Numbered from the stretch's first letter, positions 14,634 through 23,822 are shown. The stretch: 64,000 nucleotides of DNA from DASZZZ01 sp036260375 (GCA_036260375.1 DASZZZ010000110.1:1-64000), one strand, 5' to 3'. Numbers and translations: made by a program. Notes: a model not told the origin generated them from the letters alone.

Positions 14634-16448
14634 GTGAGCACGGCGACTGCGGCGGACACAGACCGTGAGGCGCGCCTGTTCAGGTTGCGTCACTCGTGCG
14701 CGCACGTCATGGCACAGGCCGTTCTCGAGAGGTTCCCCAACGCGAAGCTCGGCATCGGTCCGCCGATCGAGGACGGCTTCTACTACGACTTCGACCTGCC
14801 GCGCGCGCTGACGCCCGACGACCTCGCCGCGATCGAGAAGCGGATGCGCGCGATCGTCAAGGGCGATCACGAGTTCACGTGCCGTCCCGTCGACGACGCC
14901 GAGGCGCGTGCGATGTTCGCGGGCCAGCCGTACAAGCTGGAGATCCTCGACGACCTCGCCGCCGGCACGGCCGACGACGTCGGCGTCGACGCGGCCGCCG
15001 GAGTCGAGCTCACCGTCTACACGCAGGACACGTTCACCGACTTGTGCCGCGGCCCCCACGTCGAGCGCACCGGCGCCATCGACCCCGACGGGGTCAAGCT
15101 CCTGCGCGTCTCCGGGGCGTATTGGCGCGGCGACGAGCACCGTCCGATGCTGCAGCGCATCTACGGCACCGCGTGGGAGTCCAAGGACGAGCTCGACGAC
15201 TACCTCCGGCGCGTCGAAGAGGCCAAGCTGCGGGACCACCGCAAGATCGGTCAGGACCTCGAGCTGTTCACGTTCAGCGCGGAGGTCGGTCGCGGTCTGC
15301 CGATCTGGCTGCCGAACGGGACGACGATCCGCAACGAGCTCGAACGCTGGGCCAAGGACACCGAGACGCAGTGGGGTTACCAGCAGATCGTCACGCCGCA
15401 CATCACGCGCGGCGAGCTGTACCGGATATCGGGCCATCTCCCGTACTACGAGGACGACCTGTACGCGCCGATCGACATCGAGGGCGAGGAGTACTACCTC
15501 CGGCCCATGAACTGCCCGCACCACCACATGGCGTACAAGGCGCGCCCGCGCAGCTACCGCGAGCTTCCGATCCGCTTCGCCGAGTACGGGACGGTGTACC
15601 GGTTCGAGCGCTCGGGACAGCTCCACGGCCTCATGCGCACGCGCGGGTTCACGCAGAACGACGCGCACATCTACTGCACGATGGAGCAGGCGCACGGCGA
15701 GTTCCTCGACGTCATGCGCATGCACGAGTACTACTACCGGACGCTCGGCATCACCGACTACGAGATCCTGCTCGCGCTGCGGGACCCGAACGACCGCTCC
15801 AAGTACCACGGCGACGACGCGATGTGGGACCTCGCCGAGAGCGTGACGCGCAAGGTCGTCGAGGACTCGGGCATCCCGTACCGGGAGGACGTCGGGGGGG
15901 CCGCGCACTACGGCCCGAAGCTCGACTTCATCATCCGCTCGGTGACCGGCAAGGAGTTCGCCGCGTCGACGTGCCAGCTCGATCTCTACATGCCGGCGCG
16001 CTTCGGCCTCACCTACGTCGACAGCTCGGGCCGCGAGGAGCACGTCGCGGTCCTGCACCGCGCGCCCCTCGGATCGCACGAACGGTTCGTCGCGTTCCTG
16101 ACCGAGCAGTACTTCGGCGCCTTCCCGCTGTGGCTCGCCCCGATCCAGGCGCGCGTCGTGCCGATCGGCGACCGCCACCTGCCCTACGCGCACGAGGTCG
16201 CCGACCGGCTGCGCCGGACCGGCCGCCGCGTCGAGGTCGACGACTCCGACGAGCAGATGGGCAAGAAGATCCGCAACGCCGAGGCGCTCAAGGTGCCCTA
16301 CATGCTCGTCGTCGGCGACCGCGAGGCCGAGTCGCAGACCGTGGCGGTGCGCACGCGCGGGCGCAAGAACCTCGGCGCGCGCCCCCTCGACGAGCACGTC
16401 GCGGTGATGCAGAGGCTCGTCGACGAGAGGTCGCTGGAGCTCGCCTAA
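14634..16448 (+). CDS. thrS: Threonine-tRNA ligase lacking the TGS domain
   Basis: 604 residues from GTG 14634 behind GGAAGGA. It opens directly with the editing-domain motif HSCAHVMAQAV at about residue 19 and later LCRGPH. The class II core follows: MNCPHHHM, motif 2 near RTRGFTQNDAHIYC, motif 3 near HRAPLGSHERF, then the anticodon-binding domain. E. coli ThrRS has about 60 more N-terminal residues forming a TGS domain. The open frame upstream here does not encode one. The enzyme charges tRNA-Thr with threonine and keeps its editing domain. Confidence 0.95.
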   Translation: MSTATAADTDREARLFRLRHSCAHVMAQAVLERFPNAKLGIGPPIEDGFYYDFDLPRALTPDDLAAIEKRMRAIVKGDHEFTCRPVDDAEARAMFAGQPYKLEILDDLAAGTADDVGVDAAAGVELTVYTQDTFTDLCRGPHVERTGAIDPDGVKLLRVSGAYWRGDEHRPMLQRIYGTAWESKDELDDYLRRVEEAKLRDHRKIGQDLELFTFSAEVGRGLPIWLPNGTTIRNELERWAKDTETQWGYQQIVTPHITRGELYRISGHLPYYEDDLYAPIDIEGEEYYLRPMNCPHHHMAYKARPRSYRELPIRFAEYGTVYRFERSGQLHGLMRTRGFTQNDAHIYCTMEQAHGEFLDVMRMHEYYYRTLGITDYEILLALRDPNDRSKYHGDDAMWDLAESVTRKVVEDSGIPYREDVGGAAHYGPKLDFIIRSVTGKEFAASTCQLDLYMPARFGLTYVDSSGREEHVAVLHRAPLGSHERFVAFLTEQYFGAFPLWLAPIQARVVPIGDRHLPYAHEVADRLRRTGRRVEVDDSDEQMGKKIRNAEALKVPYMLVVGDREAESQTVAVRTRGRKNLGARPLDEHVAVMQRLVDERSLELA

Positions 16449-17356
16449 CGTCCGGCGAGCGCGCGCAGGAAGAACATGGTGTTGGCGGGGCGCTCGGCGA
16501 GCCGTCGCATGAGGTACGGGTACCACGCCGAGCCGAACGGCACGTACGTCCGCACGCGGTAGCCGAGCGCGGCGAGCTCGTACTGGAGGTCGCGCCGGAT
16601 CCCGTACAGCATCTGCACCTCGAATCCCGTCATGCCGGCCCCCGCTTGTTGCGCGACGCGCTTGGCGTGCTCGATGAGGCGCCCGTCGTGGGTCGCGAGC
16701 GCGGGGTCCGCGCCCTTCTCGAACAGCCAATCGGTCAGGAACGCGTACTGCGCGTCGATCTCCTTGCGCTTCTGGAACGCGACGTGCTCGGGCTCGGCGT
16801 AGGCGCCTTTCACGAGCCTGACCTTGGGACGCAGCGACGCGATGGACTCGAGGTCGACGGGACTCCGCCGCAGGTACGCCTGGATCGCGATGCGCAGGTT
16901 GTCGAAGTCCTTGCGCAGGATGCAGTAGACGTCGAGGGTGTCGGTGACGTACTGCGACTGTTCCATGTCGATCTCGACGGTCGCGCCGAGCGCGTCGGCC
17001 TCCGCCGCGAGACGCCGCACGTAGTCGATGCACGCGCCCTTGTCGAGCGACAGCCCGAGCTGCGTGAGCTTGACGCTGACGGTCGTGTCGATGTCGGTCT
17101 CGTCGATGCGCTTGATCGACGCGAGGTAGGCGTCGAACGCCTCCGACGCGCCCGCCGGATCGGCGACGCCCTCGCCGAGGAGGTCGAGGATGCCTCCGAC
17201 CTGCCGCGCGTTCAGCTGGCGGATCGCGGCGATCGCGTCGTCGAGCGTCGCTCCGGCGACGAAGCGCTCGACGACGCCGCGCGTGAGCTTGCCCTCGGAG
17301 ACGAGTCGTTCGATCGCGGGCTTCTCTGCGGCCCACAGCAGCGCGCGGCCCAGCAA
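16445..17356 (-). CDS. Proline dehydrogenase (monofunctional PRODH)
   Basis: 303 residues from a TTG at 17356 preceded by AAAGGA. A GTG at 17419 in the same frame would add 21 residues but would place the minus-strand TATGAT box (17404-17409) inside the gene. Barrel motifs include VSVKLTQLGLSLD, RLVKGAYAEPEHVAFQ, ATHDGRLIEHAK, FEVQMLYGIRRDLQ and the terminal YVPFGSAWYPYLMRRLAERP. These bind FAD and proline. It oxidises proline to pyrroline-5-carboxylate. It ends just over the thrS stop and is divergent from proC, which runs the opposite reaction. Confidence 0.93.
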   Translation of the reverse strand: MLGRALLWAAEKPAIERLVSEGKLTRGVVERFVAGATLDDAIAAIRQLNARQVGGILDLLGEGVADPAGASEAFDAYLASIKRIDETDIDTTVSVKLTQLGLSLDKGACIDYVRRLAAEADALGATVEIDMEQSQYVTDTLDVYCILRKDFDNLRIAIQAYLRRSPVDLESIASLRPKVRLVKGAYAEPEHVAFQKRKEIDAQYAFLTDWLFEKGADPALATHDGRLIEHAKRVAQQAGAGMTGFEVQMLYGIRRDLQYELAALGYRVRTYVPFGSAWYPYLMRRLAERPANTMFFLRALAGR

Positions 17357-17419
17357 GCGGAGTCCTTTCGTGACGGAGCCCTTCCGGCCGGGCTCGCGGA
17401 TGCCATCATAGAGACTCAC

Positions 17420-18238
17420 ATGGCCAAGCTCACGATCCTCGGCGCGGGCAAGATGGGCGAGGCGCTCGTCGCGGGGCTGCTCGCGTCGGGATGGCGCTCG
17501 CCCGGCGAGATCGTCGCGACCGCGCGCCGGCGCGAGCGCGCCGACGAGCTCGCGCGCCGCTACGGCATCGAGGCGACGCTCGACAACGCCTCCGCGGTCT
17601 CGGGCGCGGACGTCGTCGTGCTCGCGGTCAAGCCACAGGACGTCGACGCGCTGCTCGCCGACGTGTCGGCGCACGTGAGCCGCGACCAGACCGTGCTGTC
17701 GGTCGTGGCCGCCATCCCGACCGCGTTCATAGAGGCGCGTCTCGACGACGGCGTGCCGGTCGTGCGCGCGATGCCGAACACGCCGTCGATCGTGCACGAG
17801 GGCATGGCGGGGATCGCCGGCGGCCGTCACGCCGACGCCCCCCACCTCGAGGTCGCGCAGGAGGTGCTCGCGCACGTCGGTCGCGTCGTCGCGGTGTCGG
17901 AGCCGTACCTCGACGCGGTCACCGCGATCTCGGGGTCCGGGCCCGCCTACTTCGCGCTGCTCGCCGAGGCGATGATCGAGGCCGGCATCCTGTTGGGGTT
18001 GTCGCGCGAGATCTCGACCGAGCTCGTCGTCCAGACGATGCTCGGCTCGGCGAAGTTGCTGCGCGACGAGCGCATGCATCCCGTCGAGCTCCGCGAGATG
18101 GTGACGTCGCCCGGCGGCACGACGATCCGCGCCATCCGCGTGCTCGAGCAGTCGGGGGTGCGGGCGGCGTTCCTCAACGCCATCCAGGCCGCGATGGAGC
18201 GCTCGCAGGAGCTCGCCGGGGGCGCGCCGGAAGCGTAG
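17420..18238 (+). CDS. proC: Pyrroline-5-carboxylate reductase
   Basis: 272 residues, full length. N-terminal Rossmann motif ILGAGKMGEAL, middle motif VRAMPNTPSIV, and the C-terminal signature region SGSGPAYFALLAEAM to MVTSPGGTTIRAI are all present. It reduces pyrroline-5-carboxylate to proline with NAD(P)H. No Shine-Dalgarno precedes the ATG; a CATCAT box lies 10 bases upstream. In M. tuberculosis proC begins a block with an HTH gene, bS22, an epimerase and an acyltransferase, which here sits at 53-59 kb. Confidence 0.96.
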   Translation: MAKLTILGAGKMGEALVAGLLASGWRSPGEIVATARRRERADELARRYGIEATLDNASAVSGADVVVLAVKPQDVDALLADVSAHVSRDQTVLSVVAAIPTAFIEARLDDGVPVVRAMPNTPSIVHEGMAGIAGGRHADAPHLEVAQEVLAHVGRVVAVSEPYLDAVTAISGSGPAYFALLAEAMIEAGILLGLSREISTELVVQTMLGSAKLLRDERMHPVELREMVTSPGGTTIRAIRVLEQSGVRAAFLNAIQAAMERSQELAGGAPEA

Positions 18239-18303
18239 CCGCGACGGCCGGCGTCGGTGCGCCACGCGGGCCGCGTGTCGCCGGGGGCGCGCCGTCCGTG
18301 GGG

Positions 18304-18309
18304 GACAAT
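18304..18309 (+). promoter_or_regulatory. Leaderless-type -10 box, sugar ABC ATPase
   Basis: GACAAT ends 7 bases before the ATG at 18317, with no ribosome-binding site in between. Confidence 0.45.
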
Positions 18310-18316
18310 CGCCGAG

Positions 18317-19489
18317 ATGGCGACCGTCGTGTTCGAGAACGTGTGGAAGGTCTTCCGCAACGAGACCGTCGCGCTGCGCGCACTCGACCTCGAGATCCAT
18401 GACGGCGAGCTGTTCGTGTTCCTCGGTCCGTCCGGCTCCGGCAAGACGACGCTGTTGAGGACGATCGCCGGCCTCGACAAGCCGAGCGCCGGCAGGATCC
18501 TCGTCGGCGGGCGCGACGTCGTGGAGCTGACGCCCAAGGAGCGCAACGTCGCGATGGTGTTCCAGACCTACTCGCTGTACCCGCACATGAACGTGTACGA
18601 CAACATCGCGTTCGGCGCCCAGGCCCGCCGCCTGAAGAAGGCGGAGCTCGACGCCCGCGTGCGGCGCACCGCGCGCCTGCTCGACATCGAGGAGCTGCTG
18701 AAGCGCAAGCCGCGCACGCTGTCCGGCGGGCAGCAGCAGCGCGTTGCGATCGCGCGCGCCATCGTGCGCGACCCGGACGCGTTCCTGATGGACGAGCCGT
18801 TGTCGAACCTCGACGCACGCACGCGCCTGCACGTCCGCGGGGAGCTCGCGCGCATACAGCGCGCCGCGGGCGTGACGACGATCTACGTGACGCACGACCA
18901 GACGGAGGCGATGACGCTCGGAGACCGCGTCGGCGTGCTGCGCGACGGGGTGCTCGAGCAGGTCGCCCCGCCGGCGCGTCTGTACCGCGATCCCGGCAAC
19001 CTCTTCGTCGCCGGTTTCGTCGGGTCGCCCCCCATGAACCTCGCCGAGGCGACGGTCGAGGAGGCGGACGACGGCCTGTTCCTGCGGTTCAGCAAGCAGC
19101 GCGTGCGCGTCGACGACGCGCGCGGGCTCGACGACGTGCGCCGCTACGCGTGGCGCCAGGTCGTCGTCGGCGTCCGGCCCGAGGACCTCGACGACGCCGC
19201 GGCGCTCGGCGCCCCGCCCGACGCGCGCCTGCGCGTCGTCGTCGAGCGCCGCGAGCTGATCGGCCCGGACGTCCACCTGTACTTCACGATCGACGCGCCG
19301 CTGCTGCTTGCCGAGGATCCGCGCACGCCCGGCAACGAGGACGCCGCGGAGTGGCCCGTGGAGCGGCCGAACGTGTGGATGGCGCGCACGGCGTCCGGGG
19401 CGCAGGCGGGCGACGCCGTAGAGCTGGCGGTGCGGCCCGGGCGGCTCTACCTGTTCGACCCGCGCACCGGCGACGCCGTGCTCGGCTGA
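18317..19489 (+). CDS. Sugar ABC transporter ATPase (MsmK/UgpC type)
   Basis: 390 residues. Walker A GPSGSGKTTL (about residues 36-45), Q-loop FQTYSLYPHMNVYDN, signature LSGGQQQRVAIARA, Walker B DAFLMDEPLSNLDA and switch His THDQTEAM. The C-terminal 150 residues form the MalK-like regulatory domain with VVVGVRPEDL. It belongs to the shared ATPases serving carbohydrate importers with separate permeases. It probably powers the importer at 23.9-27.2 kb, as does the second ATPase at 33.8 kb. It is convergent with the PfkB gene, 13 bases between stops. Confidence 0.92.
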   Translation: MATVVFENVWKVFRNETVALRALDLEIHDGELFVFLGPSGSGKTTLLRTIAGLDKPSAGRILVGGRDVVELTPKERNVAMVFQTYSLYPHMNVYDNIAFGAQARRLKKAELDARVRRTARLLDIEELLKRKPRTLSGGQQQRVAIARAIVRDPDAFLMDEPLSNLDARTRLHVRGELARIQRAAGVTTIYVTHDQTEAMTLGDRVGVLRDGVLEQVAPPARLYRDPGNLFVAGFVGSPPMNLAEATVEEADDGLFLRFSKQRVRVDDARGLDDVRRYAWRQVVVGVRPEDLDDAAALGAPPDARLRVVVERRELIGPDVHLYFTIDAPLLLAEDPRTPGNEDAAEWPVERPNVWMARTASGAQAGDAVELAVRPGRLYLFDPRTGDAVLG

Positions 19490-19502
19490 CGCCGGCGCTC
19501 GG

Positions 19503-20402
19503 TCACCCGCGCAACGCCGGCGGTGGCTGCAAGCCGCGCTCTGCGCCCGCGCGCAAGAGCTCGTCGAGCCGCAGCGCTCCGGCGAGGGCGGTCGGCGCGC
19601 GTACGGACAGGCCGGCGTAGAGCGACGCCCACGCGAGCCGGTCGCGCACGGCCGCCCCGCGAACGTCGGCCCAGACGTACGCGGCCGCGAACAGGTCGCC
19701 GGCCCCCGTCGCGTCGACGGTCTCGACGTGCGGCGCCGGTGCCCGCGCGACGCGGCCCTCCTCGAGCGCGAGCGCCCCGTCGCGGCCCAGCGTGACGACC
19801 ACCGTCGCGGCCGCGCGCGCGAGCGCGTGCGCCGCTTCCTCCGCGTCGCGCCGGCCGGTGAGCGCGATCGCCTCCGCCGCGTTCGACACGAGGGCCCGCA
19901 GCCCGCGGGCGCGCGCGAGCGCGTCGCGGACGTGCGGCAGCTCGAGGCCGCCCGTGACGGCGTACACGCGCGTCCCTTCCGGCGCGAGACCGAGCCGGCC
20001 GAGCGACGCGAGCACGCACGCGGCCCCGGCGCGCGCGACGTCGCGCGCCGCTGGCTCGCCGCCGCCGAGGGCGCTTGCCATGGCCACGCCGGCGGGCGTC
20101 GACAGCAGCGCCGTGACCGGCACGCCGGCGCCGGCCGCGTCGTCGCCGTCGTCGCCGACGACGGCCACCCCGTCGGTCGCGAGCGACGCGCGCAGCAGCG
20201 CGCCGCCCGGCCCGCCCAGCGGCGCCGCGAGCGCGGTCGACAGCCCGAGACGCGCCGCCGCGATCGCCTGCATGCCGGTGCCTCCCGGGCCCACGTGCAC
20301 GGCGCGCGCGAGCAGCTCCTCGCCGGGCCGCGGCACGCGCGCGAGACCCTCGAAGGTGACGTCGAGGAACGGCGTCCCGACGACGACGAGGTCGTGCGTC
20401 AT
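19503..20402 (-). CDS. PfkB-family sugar kinase
   Basis: 299 residues. The N-terminal G-rich motif HVGPGGTGMQAIAAARLG and the C-terminal signature VDATGAGDLFAAAYVW with catalytic Asp define the ribokinase/PfkB fold. It would phosphorylate a sugar or nucleoside with ATP. The ATG overlaps the GH4 stop as ATGA, making it the last gene of the leftward lacI operon. A substrate released by the nucleoside hydrolase or the GH4 enzyme is likely. Confidence 0.88.
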   Translation of the reverse strand: MTHDLVVVGTPFLDVTFEGLARVPRPGEELLARAVHVGPGGTGMQAIAAARLGLSTALAAPLGGPGGALLRASLATDGVAVVGDDGDDAAGAGVPVTALLSTPAGVAMASALGGGEPAARDVARAGAACVLASLGRLGLAPEGTRVYAVTGGLELPHVRDALARARGLRALVSNAAEAIALTGRRDAEEAAHALARAAATVVVTLGRDGALALEEGRVARAPAPHVETVDATGAGDLFAAAYVWADVRGAAVRDRLAWASLYAGLSVRAPTALAGALRLDELLRAGAERGLQPPPALRG

Positions 20403-21763
20403 CGCAGCCGGCGGGCGAGGCCGGGGAACGCGGCGAGATACCCGAGCAGGATGCGCTCCGCGACGTCGCGCGACGGGACGACGGGATGCGACGCGAGCGC
20501 GTCGAGCGCCCGGGCGCGCGACCGTTGGGTCACCGCCGCGAGCGTGTTGCGCTCGACCTCCTTCACGCGCACGACCAACTCTTCGAGCGGCGCGGGGAGC
20601 CGCGACACGGGCCGCGGCGCGACGCCGCCCGCGCCGACGTCGCTCGGCAGCTCGACGACGTCGTCGTCGCCGAGCGCCGGTATGCGCCCCCGGTTGGCGA
20701 CGTCGAGCGTCAGCGTCGCCGGCGCGCCGCCGGCGACCGCGCGCACGAACGCGGCCGCGATCGACGCGTAGCCCGCGTCGCCGGCATCCGGCGCCTCGGC
20801 GCCGTCCCCGGTCGGGTGCGGCGGGGAGGTCGTGTCGTGGTCGCGCGCCTCGGCCATGTAGGTGTCGAAGCGCTCGTCCTTCGCGCGCCGCCACGCCGCG
20901 AGCGCCGCCGCCGGGTCGTCGTCCCGCCGCTCGTAGAAGCGGCTCTGCTGGGGGAGCAGCACCTCCGCGCGCGTCGTGCCCCGCCGCCGGAGCTCGTCGA
21001 CGACCTCGCCCGTGCGCTCGTAGTACACGACGTACTCGTTCGGGACCGCGCCGAGTGCGCGCACGGCGCCGAGCCCGACGAGCCGCGCCTCCTCGACCGC
21101 GCCGAGACGCCGGTCGTCCGCGACGAGCCCGGGCAGGAGGTCGGTGCCGCCGGCGCGCGCCGCGAGGAGCCATCCGAGGTGGTTGAGCCCCGCGTAGTCG
21201 AAGTCGAGCTCGCGCGCGTCGCGCCCGAGCGCGTGCGCGACGCGCGCGCACAGCGCCGCCGGCGAGTCGCATATGCCGACCGCGCGGTCGCCCACGACGC
21301 CGCGCACGGCTTCGGTGACGAGGCCCGCGGGGTTGGTGAAGTTGACGAACCACGACGACGGCGCGCGCGCGGCGACGACGCGCGCGACGTCGACGACCGC
21401 GGGAATCGTGCGCAGCGCGAAGCAGATCCCGCCGGGCCCGACCGTCTCCTGTCCCAGCACGCCGTGGTCGAGCGGGACGCGCTCGTCCACGACGCGCGCG
21501 TCGAGCTCGCCGACGCGGATCGAGCACAGAACCGCGCTCGCGCCGTCGACGGCCGCGTCGAGGCTCGTCGTCGTCACGACCGCGGGGCCGCCCCCGCGCT
21601 CGCGGCGCAGCCCCTCGACGACGGCGCCGACGCGCGCGAGGCGGTCGTCGTCGACGTCGTGCAGCGCCAGCAGCGTCACGGCCGCCGGGGGGCCGAGCTC
21701 CGCGAGCGCCTCCCACACGATCGGGGCGCGGAAGCCGCCCCCGCCCACCAGCGCGATCTTCAC
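20399..21763 (-). CDS. Family 4 glycoside hydrolase (NAD- and metal-dependent)
   Basis: 454 residues. It starts MKIALVGGGGFRAPIVWEAL, the NAD-binding loop of GH4, then has FVNFTNPAGLVTEA, GICDSP with the metal-binding Cys, GLNHLGW with the metal-binding His, and VPNEYVVYY. GH4 enzymes cleave alpha- or beta-glycosides, often 6-phosphorylated, by oxidation at C3 and elimination. This one resembles the 6-phospho-beta-glucosidase group but no phosphotransferase system is present, so its substrate may be unphosphorylated. Both junctions are 4-base overlaps. Confidence 0.9.
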   Translation of the reverse strand: MKIALVGGGGFRAPIVWEALAELGPPAAVTLLALHDVDDDRLARVGAVVEGLRRERGGGPAVVTTTSLDAAVDGASAVLCSIRVGELDARVVDERVPLDHGVLGQETVGPGGICFALRTIPAVVDVARVVAARAPSSWFVNFTNPAGLVTEAVRGVVGDRAVGICDSPAALCARVAHALGRDARELDFDYAGLNHLGWLLAARAGGTDLLPGLVADDRRLGAVEEARLVGLGAVRALGAVPNEYVVYYERTGEVVDELRRRGTTRAEVLLPQQSRFYERRDDDPAAALAAWRRAKDERFDTYMAEARDHDTTSPPHPTGDGAEAPDAGDAGYASIAAAFVRAVAGGAPATLTLDVANRGRIPALGDDDVVELPSDVGAGGVAPRPVSRLPAPLEELVVRVKEVERNTLAAVTQRSRARALDALASHPVVPSRDVAERILLGYLAAFPGLARRLR

Positions 21764-22689
21764 GACGACGCGCGCGTCACGGCGTGCATCCAGTCGCGCT
21801 CGAAGCGCGGGCCGTCCGCCTCGACGACGACGCGCAGCGCGCGCGCCCCCGGCCGCCGAGTCATCCGCAGGCGGCCGCCTCGCAGCTCGAACTCGGTCGG
21901 GACGCGCTCCGCGCGCGCGCCCGTCCATCCCGCCGCGACGGCACACGCGAGCGGGTCGTACTGGAAGTTGAGCAGGTCGTCGGGGAGGCCCGGCCATGCC
22001 CGGCCGAGCGCGGTGCGGCCGTTGTCGAGCGCGTGCATCTCGGCCTGGTCCGCGACGAGTCGTGCGAGCGGGCCCGCCGACCGGAGCGGCGGCAGATGCG
22101 CCGCGCGCAGCCACACCTCGAGCGAGACCGCGAGCGGGACGACGACCGGATCGCAGCGCTCGAACACGACCGCGGCGGCGAACCGGTCCTGCTGCACGTT
22201 GACGTCGTCGTCCACGCCCCACGGCGGCAGGCCGGCCCGCGGTGTCGTGACGTGACCGCCCATCACGACGACCTCGCACGACGACAGCAACCCCGGGCGC
22301 GCCGCCTCGAGCATCGCGACGTTGGTGTACGGGCCGACCGCGACGACGACGGCTCCCGCCTCGGCGTTCGCCTCGAGCAGCTCGAGCGCGGCCCCCGCAC
22401 GCGCCGGACGCGGCGCCACGGCGTCGGGCCAGTAGTCCGGAAGCTCGAGCGGCACGAACAGTCCGGCGAGGGAGCCGGCCGCGCCCGCCCGCACGGGGAC
22501 GTCGTCGCGGCGCGCGAGCGCGAGCGCGTGCTCGACCATGCCGGCGCGGACGCCGCCGGGATCGGTGCTCGTCGTCACGCCCACGACGTCGACGCCGTCC
22601 CACCCGAGCAGCATCGCCAGGGCGCACAGGTCGTCCGTGTCGGACCCGAGGTCGGTGTCGAGGTGGACGGCGCGCCGCGCCGCGCTCAC
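21760..22689 (-). CDS. Nucleoside hydrolase (inosine-uridine preferring family)
   Basis: 309 residues. HLDTDLGSDTDDLCALAML is the calcium-binding Asp cluster of the family in its DTDxGSDxDD variant. VAVGPYTNVAM, VVVMGGH and DDVNVQQD supply the other conserved positions. Members hydrolyse N-glycosidic bonds of ribonucleosides or related N-ribosides. GTGA overlaps join it to lacI upstream and GH4 downstream. Its place in a sugar operon suggests an N-glycoside or a nucleoside-like compound among the substrates. Confidence 0.88.
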   Translation of the reverse strand: MSAARRAVHLDTDLGSDTDDLCALAMLLGWDGVDVVGVTTSTDPGGVRAGMVEHALALARRDDVPVRAGAAGSLAGLFVPLELPDYWPDAVAPRPARAGAALELLEANAEAGAVVVAVGPYTNVAMLEAARPGLLSSCEVVVMGGHVTTPRAGLPPWGVDDDVNVQQDRFAAAVVFERCDPVVVPLAVSLEVWLRAAHLPPLRSAGPLARLVADQAEMHALDNGRTALGRAWPGLPDDLLNFQYDPLACAVAAGWTGARAERVPTEFELRGGRLRMTRRPGARALRVVVEADGPRFERDWMHAVTRASS

Positions 22690-23693
22690 GACGTCGCGCG
22701 TTCGACGAGCCGGCACGGCAGCGTCGCGGTGCGCGGCGCGCCGCGGTACGCGCCCGTCATGCGCTCGCGCAGCAGGACCCCGGCCAGGAACCCGGTCTCG
22801 TACGCGGGGTTGGACACCGTCGTCAGTGGCGGCAACACCATCGCGGCCGCCTCGATGTCGTCGTAGCCGACGATCGCCACGTCGCCGGGCACGTCCTTGT
22901 CGTGCGCGCGGCACGCGTCGAGCGCGCCGAGGGCCATGAGGTCGTTCGCGCAGAAGATCGCGGTCGGCGGGTCGGGCAGGCGCAACAGCTGCTCGGCGGC
23001 CCGCGTGCCGCCCGGGCGCGTCCAGTCGCCCGACACGACGAGCGAGCGGTCGACGGGCAGCCCGCGCTCCTCGAGCACGCGCCGGTAGCCGGCGTTGCGC
23101 GCGCCGCCCGCGCCGGGAGGACCCTGGATCATCGCGATGCGCCGGTGGCCCTTGGCGACGAGGTGACGCGTCGCGGCGCTCGCGCCGTTCTCGTCGTCGG
23201 CGTGGACGGTGTCGTGGTTGGGGTCGTCGACGACGGTCGTCCCGATCCGCACGATCGGAATGCTCGCCGGCACGGTCGCGGCGGCGTGGTGCTGCATCGT
23301 GAACGAGTCGATCACCACGCCGTCGACGCGTCTGTCGGCGACCTCCTCGAGGAACTCCCGCTCCCGCTCGGGACGGCCGTCCGTGCTGCACAGAAAGGTG
23401 CGGTAGTCGCCGTCGAGGCCGTCCTCGAGGCCGCGGTGGAGCAGCGGGTAGAAGGGGTTGGTGATGTCGGGGATGACGAGGGCGACCATGTGCGTCGTGC
23501 GCGTACGCAGGCTCCGCGCGAGGCCGTTCGGCCGGTAGCGGAGCTGGGAGATGGCGGTCTCCACGCGGGCGCGCGTCTCCGGCGCCACCGGCCGCTTGCC
23601 GGTCAGGACGTGCGACACGGTCGTCTTGCTCACCTCGGCGAGCCGCGCGACGTCGTCGATCGTCACCCGCGTCTCGTTTGCAAACCGTTTCAC
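22686..23693 (-). CDS. LacI-family transcriptional repressor
   Basis: 335 residues from GTG 23693. The N-terminal helix-turn-helix reads VTIDDVARLAEVSKTTVSHVL with hinge helix PNGLARSLRT. A periplasmic-binding-like effector domain follows (DITNPFYPLLHRGLEDG; C-terminal VAIVGYDDIEAAAM). It heads the leftward operon and faces the sugar-importer operon. Its operator is probably CAAATCGGTTTG at 23823-23834, with AAACCGTTT overlapping its own start codon. The effector is likely the sugar or glycoside handled by the island. Confidence 0.93.
   Translation of the reverse strand: MKRFANETRVTIDDVARLAEVSKTTVSHVLTGKRPVAPETRARVETAISQLRYRPNGLARSLRTRTTHMVALVIPDITNPFYPLLHRGLEDGLDGDYRTFLCSTDGRPEREREFLEEVADRRVDGVVIDSFTMQHHAAATVPASIPIVRIGTTVVDDPNHDTVHADDENGASAATRHLVAKGHRRIAMIQGPPGAGGARNAGYRRVLEERGLPVDRSLVVSGDWTRPGGTRAAEQLLRLPDPPTAIFCANDLMALGALDACRAHDKDVPGDVAIVGYDDIEAAAMVLPPLTTVSNPAYETGFLAGVLLRERMTGAYRGAPRTATLPCRLVERATS
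23682..23690. promoter_or_regulatory. Possible LacI-type operator at the lacI start
   Basis: AAACCGTTT is symmetric around its central base and lies just inside lacI codons 2-4. On the minus strand it reads CGGTTTGC with its flank, the same eight bases as in the site at 23823-23834. It may mediate autorepression. Confidence 0.4.
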
Positions 23694-23699
23694 ACGCGG

Positions 23700-23728
23700 A
23701 GCGTCCGACGTGGACGACAACTTGTCAA
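23700..23728 (-). promoter_or_regulatory. Promoter of the lacI operon
   Basis: On the minus strand: perfect -35 TTGACA (23728-23723), 17-base spacer, -10 GACGCT (23705-23700), ending 6 bases before the GTG at 23693. Translation may be leaderless or nearly so. Confidence 0.6.
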
Positions 23729-23778
23729 CCCGGTGTCGTGTCGCGTGATAGGCGCCGATTCGGATTTCGCGCACCACC

Positions 23779-23807
23779 TTGACAGCGCCCCGCGGCGGGC
23801 GTAGCGT
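23779..23807 (+). promoter_or_regulatory. Promoter of the sugar-importer operon
   Basis: Perfect -35 TTGACA (23779-23784), 17-base spacer and -10 TAGCGT (23802-23807). Transcription would start near 23814. Confidence 0.7.
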
Positions 23808-23822
23808 CCCGCGGCATTCAGA

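Noticed and set aside
17356..17419. GTG 17419 as the start of proline dehydrogenase
   Set aside because: It lacks a ribosome site and puts a TATGAT promoter box inside the gene; TTG 17356 with AAAGGA fits better and gives a normal N-terminus.
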